In this document: positions 6,971 to 14,714 of the stretch, one piece after another
Position numbering within the stretch: position 1 is the stretch's first letter
Layout: each line of letters opens with the position of its first letter
Assembly (NCBI RefSeq): GCF_000025345.1
Contig: NC_013757.1
Span: forward strand, 3,534,001-3,598,000
Source: Geodermatophilus obscurus DSM 43160
Lineage (GTDB): Bacteria > Actinomycetota > Actinomycetes > Mycobacteriales > Geodermatophilaceae
Direction of reading: 5' to 3'
Length of the DNA stretch: 64,000 nt
Notes under the pieces: model-generated
Databases searched by the model: none
What the model was told of the DNA's origin: nothing
What the model saw: only the letters and a program-made list of their open reading frames with translations
Translations under genes and position numbers: made by a program

Positions 6971-9424
6971 GTGCCATTGACACAGCGGGCCACCACGCCC
7001 TCCGGCCGCCTCCTGGCGGTGACGCTGGCGGCCCTGGCCCTGTTCACCACCGGGGTGTGGACCCGGCCGGACGGCGAGGGCTGGGCGATCGCCTACGACC
7101 TCGTTCTCTACAACCTGGTCTACGTGGGGGCCGCACTGGTCTGCGCCGCCGCGGCCCGCCGCGCGGAGGCCGACCGGATGGCCTGGTGGGCGATGACGCT
7201 CTCCCTCGCCTGGGGGCTCGTGGGCAACCTGGTCTACAGCCTGCTGGTCGCGCCGATGCCCGAGGAACCGTTCCCGTCGATCGCTGACTTCTGCTACCTG
7301 GTCTACTACGTCCCGCTCTACGTCGCCCTGATCGGGTTGATCCGCGCCCGCGTCTCGCGGTTCCACGCCAGCATGTGGCTCGACGGCATCGTCGGCGCCC
7401 TGGGCGCGGGCGCCGTCGCGGTCGCCGTCCTGCTGGGTCCGGCCCTGGAGGTCACCGAGGGCGACGTCGCCGCCGTGCTCACCAACCTCGCCTACCCGGT
7501 GGCGGACGTCGTCCTGCTGGCCCTGCTCGTCGGCGTGAGCGCGATGCTGGGTGTCCGGCGCGAGCGCACGCTGCTGCTCGTCGGCGCCGCGATCGCGGCC
7601 AACCTGGTCGGTGACATCGTCTACCTCGACCTCGCCACCGCCGGCGTCTACGTCGAGGGTGGGCCGCTGGACCTCGCCTGGCTCTCCGCGATGGCGCTGT
7701 TCGCGCTGGCCGCGCACGGCAGCGACCGGGACACCGTGCAGGCGTCGGCACAGAGCGGCGAGGGGGCAGGCACGCGGGTCGGCTGGCGCGTCCTGGCCCT
7801 GCCCCTGGCCTGCAACCTGGGGAGCCTGGTGATCCTCGCCGCCGGCTACGGGGACCGGTTCTCCTCCGCGGCCGCCTGGCTCGCCGTGGGGTGCGTCGTC
7901 GCGGCGCTGGCTCGCACCGCGATCACCTTCCGTGAGGTCCGTGCCTTCCACGAGGTCCGCGAGCAGGCCCGGACCGACGAGTTGACCGGCCTGCCCAACC
8001 GGCGGGCGCTGATGGACGAGGCCCGCCGGATGGTGGCCACCGCCACCGCCCGCCACCCCGCCGCGCTGCTGCTGCTCGACCTCGACGGCTTCAAGGAGGT
8101 CAACGACAGCCTGGGGCACCACGCCGGCGACAGCCTGCTGCGGCAGGTCGGCCCCCGGCTGCGCGACGCCCTGCGGGCCACGGACACGCTCGCCCGGCTG
8201 GGCGGCGACGAGTTCGCCGTCCTGCTGCCGGACTCGGCCCTCGACGGGGCCCAGGAGCGTGCCGAGCGGATCCGTGAGCTGCTGCTGCAGCCCTTCACCG
8301 TCGAGGGGATCCGGCTGCACGTGGGCGTGAGCATCGGCGTCGCCACGGCCCCCGTCCCCGCGGCGACGGTGCAGGAACTGCTCCGCTGCGCCGACGTCGC
8401 CATGTACGCGGCGAAGTCCAGCCGGGCGGGCGTCCGCGCCTACGTCCCCGACCCGCGCGGCGGCATCGGGGACCGCCTGCACACGATGGAGGAGCTGCGG
8501 ACGGCGCTGGAGGACGGCGACCAGCTCGCCGTCCACCTGCAGCCGCAGGTCGCCCTCGACGACGGCCGCGTCGTCGGCGCGGAGGCCCTGGTCCGCTGGC
8601 ACCACCCGACCCGCGGCCTGCTCTCTCCCGCCGCACTGCTCCCCGCCGCCGAGCAGGCCGGGTTGCTGCGGCCGCTGGCCGACGCCGTGCTGGAGCTGTC
8701 CCTCAGCGCCGCCGCCTGCTGGTGGCGGGACCGCCGCGTGCCCGTCTCGGTGAACCTGTCAGCCGCGGACGTCACCGACCTCGACCTGCCCGCCAAGGTC
8801 GCCGGGGCCCTGGCGCGGCACGGCCTGCCGGCCGCGGCGCTGACCCTCGAGCTGGTCGAGGACACCCTCATGGCCGATCCCGACCGGGGGCGTGTCGTCC
8901 TCGGTGACCTGCGGCGGCTCGGGGTCCGGACGTCCATCGACGACTACGGCACCGGTTACAGCTCGCTGGCCTACCTGCGCCACCTGCCGGCCGACGAGCT
9001 GAAGCTCGACCGGAGCCTCACCCGGGACGTCGGCCGCGACCCGCGGGCAGCGGCGATCGTCCGGCACACCGTGGCGCTCGCCCACGACCTCGGCCTCACG
9101 CTGGTGGCCGAGGGCGTCGAGGAGGACGACACCGGTGACGTGCTCGGTCCGGTGGAGGTGCGCAGCCGCACCCGACGACGCCGTCCAGCCCTCCCCCGGC
9201 CGCCGTCCCGAGGACCGCACTCGGGGTGTGCCGCCCGCGGTGAGCGGGCAGGATGGCCGCCGACACGATCAACTGGAGGTGCATCCCGTGTTCCGCAAGA
9301 AGACGCACGGCCAGATCATCGGCGAGGAGCTGCAGGAGGGCCTCGCCCACATCGGGACGGCGGTGGCGGAGGCCCGGAAGGCGGCGACGGACCAGCTGGC
9401 GCCGCGCGTGGAGGCCGCCCGTGA
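6971..9424 (+). CDS. Membrane GGDEF-EAL cyclic-di-GMP protein with truncated EAL domain
   Basis: About the first 310 residues form a multi-pass membrane sensor (roughly eight hydrophobic segments). The GGDEF domain has DELTGLPNRRAL, an inhibitory RATD site and an intact GGDEF. The EAL domain has GAEALVRW, VSVNLSA, ELVED, SIDDYGTGYSSLAYL, ELKLDRS and ends LVAEGVEE. The usual last part of EAL (LGCDxxQGYxxxRP) is absent. After about 9135 the frame continues as Arg-rich sequence that overlaps the next gene out of frame, so the natural C-terminus has been lost by deletion or frameshift. Synthase activity looks intact, while phosphodiesterase activity is doubtful. The GTG start is chosen just before the first membrane helix. 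Confidence 0.75.
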   Translation: MPLTQRATTPSGRLLAVTLAALALFTTGVWTRPDGEGWAIAYDLVLYNLVYVGAALVCAAAARRAEADRMAWWAMTLSLAWGLVGNLVYSLLVAPMPEEPFPSIADFCYLVYYVPLYVALIGLIRARVSRFHASMWLDGIVGALGAGAVAVAVLLGPALEVTEGDVAAVLTNLAYPVADVVLLALLVGVSAMLGVRRERTLLLVGAAIAANLVGDIVYLDLATAGVYVEGGPLDLAWLSAMALFALAAHGSDRDTVQASAQSGEGAGTRVGWRVLALPLACNLGSLVILAAGYGDRFSSAAAWLAVGCVVAALARTAITFREVRAFHEVREQARTDELTGLPNRRALMDEARRMVATATARHPAALLLLDLDGFKEVNDSLGHHAGDSLLRQVGPRLRDALRATDTLARLGGDEFAVLLPDSALDGAQERAERIRELLLQPFTVEGIRLHVGVSIGVATAPVPAATVQELLRCADVAMYAAKSSRAGVRAYVPDPRGGIGDRLHTMEELRTALEDGDQLAVHLQPQVALDDGRVVGAEALVRWHHPTRGLLSPAALLPAAEQAGLLRPLADAVLELSLSAAACWWRDRRVPVSVNLSAADVTDLDLPAKVAGALARHGLPAAALTLELVEDTLMADPDRGRVVLGDLRRLGVRTSIDDYGTGYSSLAYLRHLPADELKLDRSLTRDVGRDPRAAAIVRHTVALAHDLGLTLVAEGVEEDDTGDVLGPVEVRSRTRRRRPALPRPPSRGPHSGCAARGERAGWPPTRSTGGASRVPQEDARPDHRRGAAGGPRPHRDGGGGGPEGGDGPAGAARGGRP

Positions 9425-10451
9425 GGCGAGCGGCCCGGCGCTGGACGCCGCCATGGGTGCGGTCGCGCCCAAGGTCGCCGCCGCGGTGGCCGTCGCCGCA
9501 CCCGCCGTCGAGGCCGCCCGGGACGCGCTGACCCCGCGGGTGGAGGCCGCCCGCGACGCCCTCGGCCCCCGCGTCGTCGCGACCCGCGACGCGCTGACCC
9601 CCCGGGTCGAGGCCGCGCGCGAGGCCGCCGCCCCGCACCTGGCCGCCGCGGTGACCGCCGCCCAGGCCGCGGCCGCCAGGGCCGCCACCGACCTGGGCCC
9701 CCGCGTCGAGGCCGCCCGCGAGGCGGCGCAGAAGACGCTGGTCGAGGACCTCGTCCCCCGGGTGGTCGCCGCCCAGGCCGCCACGCTGGCCTACGCCGCG
9801 CCCAGGGTGCTGGCCGCCCGCGAGGCGGTCACCCCCGTGCTCGAGACCACCCGTGAGTCGCTCGCCTCGGGACTGGGCAGCGCCCGTGACGAGCTCGACC
9901 TGCGCCGCCTGGAGCTGGCCGCCGTCACCGCCAAGGCCGCGAAGAAGCGGGGCGAGCTGGAGAAGGCGGCGGCGAAGAAGCGCCGGGAACTGGAGAGGAA
10001 GGCCGCCAAGGCGGGTAAGGGGGGAACGCGGAAGGTCGGGATCGAGCCCCAGCCGCGGCGCTGGCCGTGGCTGCTCGCCGTCCTCGGCATCGTCGCCGCC
10101 GTGGCGGTGGTGCTGCGCCGTCGCAGCGGCTCCGATGACCTGTGGACCCCCGCCCCCACCGGCGACGGGCCCGTGCCGAGCTACCGAGAGGACCCCCTGC
10201 CCATGTCCAAGACCGTTTCCACCGCCCAGACCACGCCTGGCGACGCCACGCCGCCGGACACCGACGCCGGCTCGTGGGCGCAGCAGTCCAAGCCCACCGA
10301 GAGCCCCGGCTCCGCCACCCCGGGCACCGCCACGACCAGTCCGGACGACCCGGCGCTGGACACGGCCACCGCCTCCCCGAACGACCAGCCGCAGACCGCC
10401 TCCGGTGGGATCGGCTCCGACTCCGAGGACCCGCGCAACCCGGCGACCTGA
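9288..10451 (+). CDS. Ala-rich amphipathic-repeat membrane protein
   Basis: A 387-residue protein with no enzyme signature. Residues about 40-200 are Ala-rich repeats with a period of 11 such as DALTPRVEAAR, DALGPRVVATR, DALTPRVEAAR, typical of long amphipathic helices that lie on membranes (apolipoprotein/synuclein type). A Lys/Arg coiled coil follows (KKRGELEKAAAKKRRELE), then one transmembrane helix WPWLLAVLGIVAAVAVVLRR and a Ser/Thr/Pro/Asp-rich tail. It resembles actinobacterial DUF5324-like proteins in style. GGAGG stands 9 nt before the GTG. The upstream GGDEF-EAL frame overlaps its first 137 bases because that gene is damaged. Function unknown. Confidence 0.75.
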   Translation: MFRKKTHGQIIGEELQEGLAHIGTAVAEARKAATDQLAPRVEAAREASGPALDAAMGAVAPKVAAAVAVAAPAVEAARDALTPRVEAARDALGPRVVATRDALTPRVEAAREAAAPHLAAAVTAAQAAAARAATDLGPRVEAAREAAQKTLVEDLVPRVVAAQAATLAYAAPRVLAAREAVTPVLETTRESLASGLGSARDELDLRRLELAAVTAKAAKKRGELEKAAAKKRRELERKAAKAGKGGTRKVGIEPQPRRWPWLLAVLGIVAAVAVVLRRRSGSDDLWTPAPTGDGPVPSYREDPLPMSKTVSTAQTTPGDATPPDTDAGSWAQQSKPTESPGSATPGTATTSPDDPALDTATASPNDQPQTASGGIGSDSEDPRNPAT

Positions 10452-10472
10452 CCGCACCCCGCCCCTGAGCAG

Positions 10473-10502
10473 CGACGCCCGCCTCGACCGAGGCGGGCGT
10501 CG
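10473..10502 (+). terminator. Hairpin terminator after the repeat protein
   Basis: A perfect 14-bp inverted repeat (10473-10486 with 10489-10502), GC-rich and without a T-tract, between the gene end at 10451 and lipA. Confidence 0.65.
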
Positions 10503-10515
10503 CCGTCTCCAGGGG

Positions 10516-10521
10516 TACCGT
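10516..10521 (+). promoter_or_regulatory. Possible -10 element for lipA
   Basis: TACCGT ends 8 nt before the lipA ATG. There is no ribosome site, so the leader would be very short or absent. Confidence 0.4.
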
Positions 10522-10529
10522 GGTCGATC

Positions 10530-11504
10530 ATGAGCGAGACGGTGGCCCCGACCCCCTCGTCCGACACCCCGCTGGCACCCTCCGGCCGCAAGCTGCTGCG
10601 CCTGGAGGTCCGCAACAGCCAGGTGCCGATCGAGCGCAAGCCGGAGTGGATCAAGACGCGACTCAAGACCGGCCCGGAGTACACCGAGCTGAAGTCGCTG
10701 GTCCGCCGCGAGGGCCTGCACACCGTCTGCGAAGAGGCCGGCTGTCCCAACATCTACGAGTGCTGGGAGGACCGGGAGGCCACCTTCCTCATCGGCGGCG
10801 ACCAGTGCACCCGGCGGTGCGACTTCTGCCAGATCGACACCGGCAAGCCGGCCGACTTCGACGCCGACGAGCCGCGCCGGGTCGCCGAGAGCGTCGCCAC
10901 GATGCAGCTGCGGTACGCCACCGTGACCGGCGTCGCCCGGGACGACCTGCCCGACGGCGGCGCCTGGCTCTACGCCGAGACGGTCCGGCAGATCCACGCC
11001 GCCGTCCCCGGCTGCGGCGTCGAGCTCCTCATCCCCGACTTCAACGCCGACCCCGACCAGCTCGCCGAGGTCTTCTCCTCCCGGCCCGAGGTGCTCGCGC
11101 ACAACGTCGAGACCGTGCCGCGCATCTTCAAGCGGATCCGCCCCGGCTTCCGGTTCGAGCGGTCGCTGGCGGTGATCACCGCCGCCCGCGAGGCCGGGCT
11201 GGTCACCAAGTCCAACCTGATCCTGGGCATGGGTGAGGAGCCGCACGAGGTCGTCGAGACGATGCAGGCCCTCCACGACGCCGGCTGCGACCTGCTCACG
11301 ATCACCCAGTACCTGCGCCCCTCGCCGCGGCACCACCCCGTCGTCCGCTGGGTCAAGCCCGACGAGTTCGTCGGCTTCCAGCAGACGGCGGAGGAGATCG
11401 GTTTCCCCGGCGTGCTCGCCGGGCCGCTGGTCCGCAGCTCCTACCGGGCCGGGCGGCTGTACCAGCAGGCCGTCGAGGCGCGCGGGCTGACCCGCTCGAT
11501 CTGA
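10530..11504 (+). CDS. lipA: Lipoyl synthase
   Basis: A radical-SAM enzyme that inserts two sulfurs into protein-bound octanoyl chains. The 324 residues carry both iron-sulfur clusters. The auxiliary cluster uses Cys67, Cys72 and Cys78 ([12 protein letters not shown]) plus the C-terminal serine ligand in VRSSYRAG. The radical SAM cluster is CTRRCDFC (Cys93, 97, 100). Unlike most bacterial lipB-lipA pairs, lipB is 6.7 kb upstream. The following DUF4191 gene is its usual actinobacterial neighbour. The reaction releases 5'-deoxyadenosine, which may be relevant to the MtnA-like/aldolase pair at 25-26 kb. Confidence 0.97.
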   Translation: MSETVAPTPSSDTPLAPSGRKLLRLEVRNSQVPIERKPEWIKTRLKTGPEYTELKSLVRREGLHTVCEEAGCPNIYECWEDREATFLIGGDQCTRRCDFCQIDTGKPADFDADEPRRVAESVATMQLRYATVTGVARDDLPDGGAWLYAETVRQIHAAVPGCGVELLIPDFNADPDQLAEVFSSRPEVLAHNVETVPRIFKRIRPGFRFERSLAVITAAREAGLVTKSNLILGMGEEPHEVVETMQALHDAGCDLLTITQYLRPSPRHHPVVRWVKPDEFVGFQQTAEEIGFPGVLAGPLVRSSYRAGRLYQQAVEARGLTRSI

Positions 11505-11579
11505 GGACGTCGCTCTTCGGCCCGCTGCAGCGGCCCGCCGCGAGCTCGCGAGCAGCGGGGGGCAGCGGGGTCCTCCGAC

Positions 11580-11585
11580 TATCCT
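11580..11585 (+). promoter_or_regulatory. -10 element for DUF4191 gene (leaderless type)
   Basis: TATCCT ends exactly 6 nt before the ATG at 11592, supporting that start over an in-frame GTG at 11586. Confidence 0.5.
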
Positions 11586-11591
11586 GTGGGT

Positions 11592-12434
11592 ATGGCACGC
11601 AGCAGGCCCACCGACTCCCCCGCGCCCGCCGGCACCGGCAAGGCCGCCACCGGGCCCGGCTCCCGCTTCCGCGGCCGGAGCGGGTCGACCGGGGCCACGG
11701 CTTCCGGCCGGGGCGCAGGCAAGGTCGGCAAGGACGGCCGGCCCAAGGTCGGCCGGCTCAAGAAGGTCGGCAACCAGGCCCGCATGATCAAGCAGGCCTA
11801 CTCGCTGACCCGCAAGAACGACCCCAAGCTGCCCTGGGTCATGCTCATCGCCTTCATCGCGGTGGCCGCCGTCATCGAGCTGATCGCCATCCTCTTCGGG
11901 GCGCCGTTCCTCTTCCTGCCCATCGCGATCCTCTTCGGCGCGCTGGCCGCGATGATCGTCTTCGGCCGCCGCGCGCAGGGCTCGGCCTACCGCCAGGTGG
12001 AGGGTCAGCCCGGCGCCGCGGCGTGGGTGCTCGAGGGCATGCGCGGCGACTGGCAGGTCTCCTCCGGCGTCGCCGGCACCACGCAGCTGGACGCCGTCCA
12101 CCGGGTGACCGGCCGGCCAGGCATCATCCTGGTCGGCGAGGGCGTGCCCTCCCGCGTGCGCCCGCTGCTGGCCCAGGAGAAGAAGCGCGTCGCCCGCATC
12201 GCCGGCGACGCCCCGATCTACGACGTCCTCGTAGGCGACGAGGCGAGCCAGGTGCCGCTGCGCAAGCTCAGCGCCCACGTGATGAAGCTGCCCCGCAACC
12301 TCTCCGGCGGCGAGCTCAACGCCCTGCGCAAGCGGCTGTCCGCGCTCGGCGGGTCGCGGATGCCGGTGCCCGGCGGCCCGCTGCCCGGCGGCCGGCAGAT
12401 GAGCGTCAGCCAGCGCCAGGTGCGCCGGCGGTAG
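11592..12434 (+). CDS. DUF4191 family membrane protein
   Basis: A 280-residue protein orthologous in context to Rv2219, which also follows lipA. The N-terminus is basic and Gly/Ser-rich. Two adjacent transmembrane helices follow (about residues 78-120, WVMLIAFIAVAAVIELIAIL then FLFLPIAILFGALAAMIVFG), and then a cytoplasmic domain containing WVLEGMRGDWQ and LVGEGVPSRVRPLLAQEKKR. The role is unknown, but the conserved adjacency to lipA and glnA1 suggests membrane or central-metabolism housekeeping. The ATG start is supported by TATCCT 6 nt upstream. Confidence 0.88.
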   Translation: MARSRPTDSPAPAGTGKAATGPGSRFRGRSGSTGATASGRGAGKVGKDGRPKVGRLKKVGNQARMIKQAYSLTRKNDPKLPWVMLIAFIAVAAVIELIAILFGAPFLFLPIAILFGALAAMIVFGRRAQGSAYRQVEGQPGAAAWVLEGMRGDWQVSSGVAGTTQLDAVHRVTGRPGIILVGEGVPSRVRPLLAQEKKRVARIAGDAPIYDVLVGDEASQVPLRKLSAHVMKLPRNLSGGELNALRKRLSALGGSRMPVPGGPLPGGRQMSVSQRQVRRR

Positions 12435-12445
12435 GACGACGCGAC

Positions 12446-12479
12446 GAGAGCCCCCGTGCCGGCCGGCCCGGGGGCTCTC
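12446..12479. terminator. Bidirectional terminator between DUF4191 and RDD genes
   Basis: GAGAGCCCCCG pairs with CGGGGGCTCTC around a 12-nt loop. It lies between two convergent genes. Confidence 0.7.
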
Positions 12480-12485
12480 CTGCGT

Positions 12486-12905
12486 TCAGTCCCGGACGAC
12501 CGCGGTGTCGGTCAGCCGGTCGTGCAGCCCGCGCCCATCGGCGTCCACCACGAGGGCGGGCACCAGCACCATGAGCAGGCCCGTGCGGACGACGGCCCGC
12601 CACAGCGCCAGCCGTTGCCCGGGCCGCGGGTGGGCCAGCCGCAGCCCGAGCAGCCGCATCCCGGGTGTCTGCCCGAAGGCGACCAGGGTGCCGACGGTGA
12701 TCAGCGCGAACGACAGCAGGCTCCAGTTGCCGGGCAGCGACGGAGCGGTGAACAGGCCCGCGACCAGCGCCGCGGCGATGGCGTCGAGGGAGAAGGCACC
12801 GACCCTGCTGGAGAAGGTCGCCAGCGAGCCGGGACCGTCGGAGGGCAGTCCCAGTGCGGCACCGCGCGGGCGCTCCTGAGAGGGTGGCTGCACGTCCCCG
12901 ACCAT
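12486..12905 (-). CDS. RDD family membrane protein
   Basis: A 139-residue protein with two to three hydrophobic helices, the family hallmark SSRVGAFSLDAIAAALVAG (Arg-Asp-like entry into the first helix) and FGQTPGMRLLGLRL, then the DRLTDTAVVRD ending typical of RDD proteins. It is the positional equivalent of Rv2219A, lying between the DUF4191 gene and glnA1. The ATG is chosen 7 nt after a TACGCT hexamer. The longer open frame upstream lacks hydrophobic or conserved sequence and crosses the glnA1 operator. Function unknown; the family is often linked to transport. Confidence 0.85.
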   Translation of the reverse strand: MVGDVQPPSQERPRGAALGLPSDGPGSLATFSSRVGAFSLDAIAAALVAGLFTAPSLPGNWSLLSFALITVGTLVAFGQTPGMRLLGLRLAHPRPGQRLALWRAVVRTGLLMVLVPALVVDADGRGLHDRLTDTAVVRD

Positions 12906-12912
12906 GACCCTC

Positions 12913-12918
12913 AGCGTA
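12913..12918 (-). promoter_or_regulatory. -10 element for RDD gene (leaderless type)
   Basis: TACGCT on the minus strand ends 7 nt before the ATG at 12905. Confidence 0.4.
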
Positions 12919-12984
12919 GGAGGCGCCCGCAGGACACCCGCCCGGCCGACGGGCAACGGGGCCGGCGACACGCCGGAAGCCGTT

Positions 12985-13011
12985 GTTACGGGGCCGAAAC
13001 ACCCGAGACAC
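12985..13011 (+). promoter_or_regulatory. GlnR-type operator upstream of glnA1
   Basis: GTTAC-N6-GAAAC-N6-GACAC matches the actinobacterial GlnR box (gTnAc-n6-GaAAc repeats). It ends about 20 bases upstream of the TAGGTT -10 element, a position suited to activation under nitrogen limitation. Confidence 0.7.
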
Positions 13012-13032
13012 CCGGGGGCAACCGCCCGCTCG

Positions 13033-13038
13033 TAGGTT
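13033..13038 (+). promoter_or_regulatory. -10 element for glnA1
   Basis: TAGGTT is followed by a leader of about 28 nt with GGAGGA before the ATG, so glnA1, unlike many neighbours, has a conventional ribosome site. Confidence 0.5.
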
Positions 13039-13072
13039 CGCAACCGGCTGTCCGCCCCAACCCGGAGGATCG

Positions 13073-14506
13073 ATGTTCACCAGTCCCGACGAGGTCGCCG
13101 CCTACATCCGCGACAACGACGTCGAGTACGTCGACGTCCGCTTCTGCGACCTGCCCGGCGTCATGCAGCACTTCACGATCCCGGCGTCCACCTTCGGGGA
13201 GGACACGTTCTCCGAGGGCCTCGGCTTCGACGGGTCCTCGATCCGCGGGTTCCAGGCGATCAACGAGTCCGACATGCTGCTGCTGCCGGACGCCAACAGC
13301 GCCTTCCTCGACCCGTTCCGCCGTCACAAGACGCTGAACGTCAACTTCTTCATCCACGACCCGATCACGCGCGAGGCCTACAGCCGCGACCCGCGCAACG
13401 TCGCGAAGAAGGCCGAGGCGTACCTGGCCAGCAGCGGCATCGCCGACACCGCCTACTTCGGCGCCGAGGCGGAGTTCTACGTCTTCGACTCGATCCGCCA
13501 CGGCACCGGGATCAACGAGGGCTACTACCACATCGACGCGGTCGAGGGCTCGTGGAACACCGGCTCGCTGACCGGCGAGAACGGCGGCCCGAACCTGGGC
13601 TACAAGACCCGCCCGAAGGGCGGCTACTTCCCGGTCGAGCCCTACGACCACCAGAGCGACCTGCGCTCGACGATGATGACCAACCTGACCGCCGCGGGGC
13701 TGCAGCTCGAGCGCGGGCACCACGAGGTCGGCACCGGCGGTCAGGCCGAGATCAACTACAAGTTCGACACGCTGCTGCGCTCGGCCGACAGCCTGATGCT
13801 GTTCAAGTACATCATCAAGAACACCGCCTGGGCCGAGGGCAAGAGCGTGACGTTCATGCCCAAGCCGCTCTTCGGTGACAACGGTTCCGGCATGCACTGC
13901 CACCAGAGCCTGTGGAAGGACGGCGAGCCGCTGTTCCACGCCGAGACCGGCTACGCGGGCCTGTCCGACATGGCACGGCACTACATCGGTGGGCTGCTCG
14001 CCCACGCGCCGTCCCTGCTGGCCTTCACCAACCCGACGGTGAACAGCTACCACCGGCTGGTGCCGGGCTACGAGGCCCCGATCAACCTGGTCTACTCGGC
14101 CCGCAACCGCTCGGCGTGCACCCGCATCCCGATCTCCGGTGACAGCCCCAAGGCCAAGCGCATCGAGTTCCGGGTGCCCGACCCGTCGGCCAACCCCTAC
14201 CTCGCCTTCTCGGCGATGCTGATGGCCGGGCTGGACGGCGTGAAGAACAAGATCGAGCCGCCGGCCCCGGTGGACAAGGACCTCTACGAGCTGCCGCCCG
14301 AGGAGGCCCTGGGCATCGAGAAGGTCCCGGCCTCGCTGGACGCCGTCCTCGACCGGCTCGAGGTCGACCACGAGTACCTCATCGACGGCGGGGTGTTCAC
14401 CCCCGACCTGATCGAGACGTGGATCGAGTACAAGCGGGAGAACGAGATCGACCCGATCCGGCTGCGTCCGCACCCCCACGAGTTCGCGATGTACTACGAC
14501 ATCTGA
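13073..14506 (+). CDS. glnA: Type I glutamine synthetase, adenylylatable
   Basis: Main glutamine synthetase making Gln from Glu, ammonia and ATP; 477 residues. Signatures: [12 protein letters not shown] at the N-terminus, [11 protein letters not shown], the ammonia/glutamate site [18 protein letters not shown], the ATP site [35 protein letters not shown], and the adenylylation loop with Tyr in [10 protein letters not shown]. The Tyr makes it a target of GlnE, encoded 23 kb downstream. The start is set by GGAGGA 5 nt before ATG. GlnR box and -10 are upstream and a strong terminator follows. Orthologous by context to mycobacterial glnA1. Confidence 0.97.
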   Translation: MFTSPDEVAAYIRDNDVEYVDVRFCDLPGVMQHFTIPASTFGEDTFSEGLGFDGSSIRGFQAINESDMLLLPDANSAFLDPFRRHKTLNVNFFIHDPITREAYSRDPRNVAKKAEAYLASSGIADTAYFGAEAEFYVFDSIRHGTGINEGYYHIDAVEGSWNTGSLTGENGGPNLGYKTRPKGGYFPVEPYDHQSDLRSTMMTNLTAAGLQLERGHHEVGTGGQAEINYKFDTLLRSADSLMLFKYIIKNTAWAEGKSVTFMPKPLFGDNGSGMHCHQSLWKDGEPLFHAETGYAGLSDMARHYIGGLLAHAPSLLAFTNPTVNSYHRLVPGYEAPINLVYSARNRSACTRIPISGDSPKAKRIEFRVPDPSANPYLAFSAMLMAGLDGVKNKIEPPAPVDKDLYELPPEEALGIEKVPASLDAVLDRLEVDHEYLIDGGVFTPDLIETWIEYKRENEIDPIRLRPHPHEFAMYYDI

Positions 14507-14521
14507 GCCCGGCACTCCGCT

Positions 14522-14560
14522 CCGCGGCCCCCGCCCTCGTACAGAGGGCGGGGGCCGCGG
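14522..14560 (+). terminator. glnA1 terminator hairpin
   Basis: A perfect 17-bp GC stem (14522-14538 with 14544-14560) with a 5-nt loop, 15 bases after the glnA1 stop. Confidence 0.8.
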
Positions 14561-14714
14561 TGCGTCCGCGGGCACAAGGCGGCCCGGCCGCCCGGGAGCG
14601 GACCCCGGTACCGTGCAAGCCGATGTGTCAATCCCCGGGGACGAGGTCGTCCGCGACGGTCGGAGACGTCCCGACCGCGTCGTCGTGGGTCCAACAGCGA
14701 GAAGGCGAGAGTTC

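Noticed and set aside
9135..9287. N-terminal extension of the amphipathic-repeat protein from 9135
   Set aside because: The extension overlaps the damaged EAL region, has no conserved character, and the GTG at 9288 has a good ribosome site.
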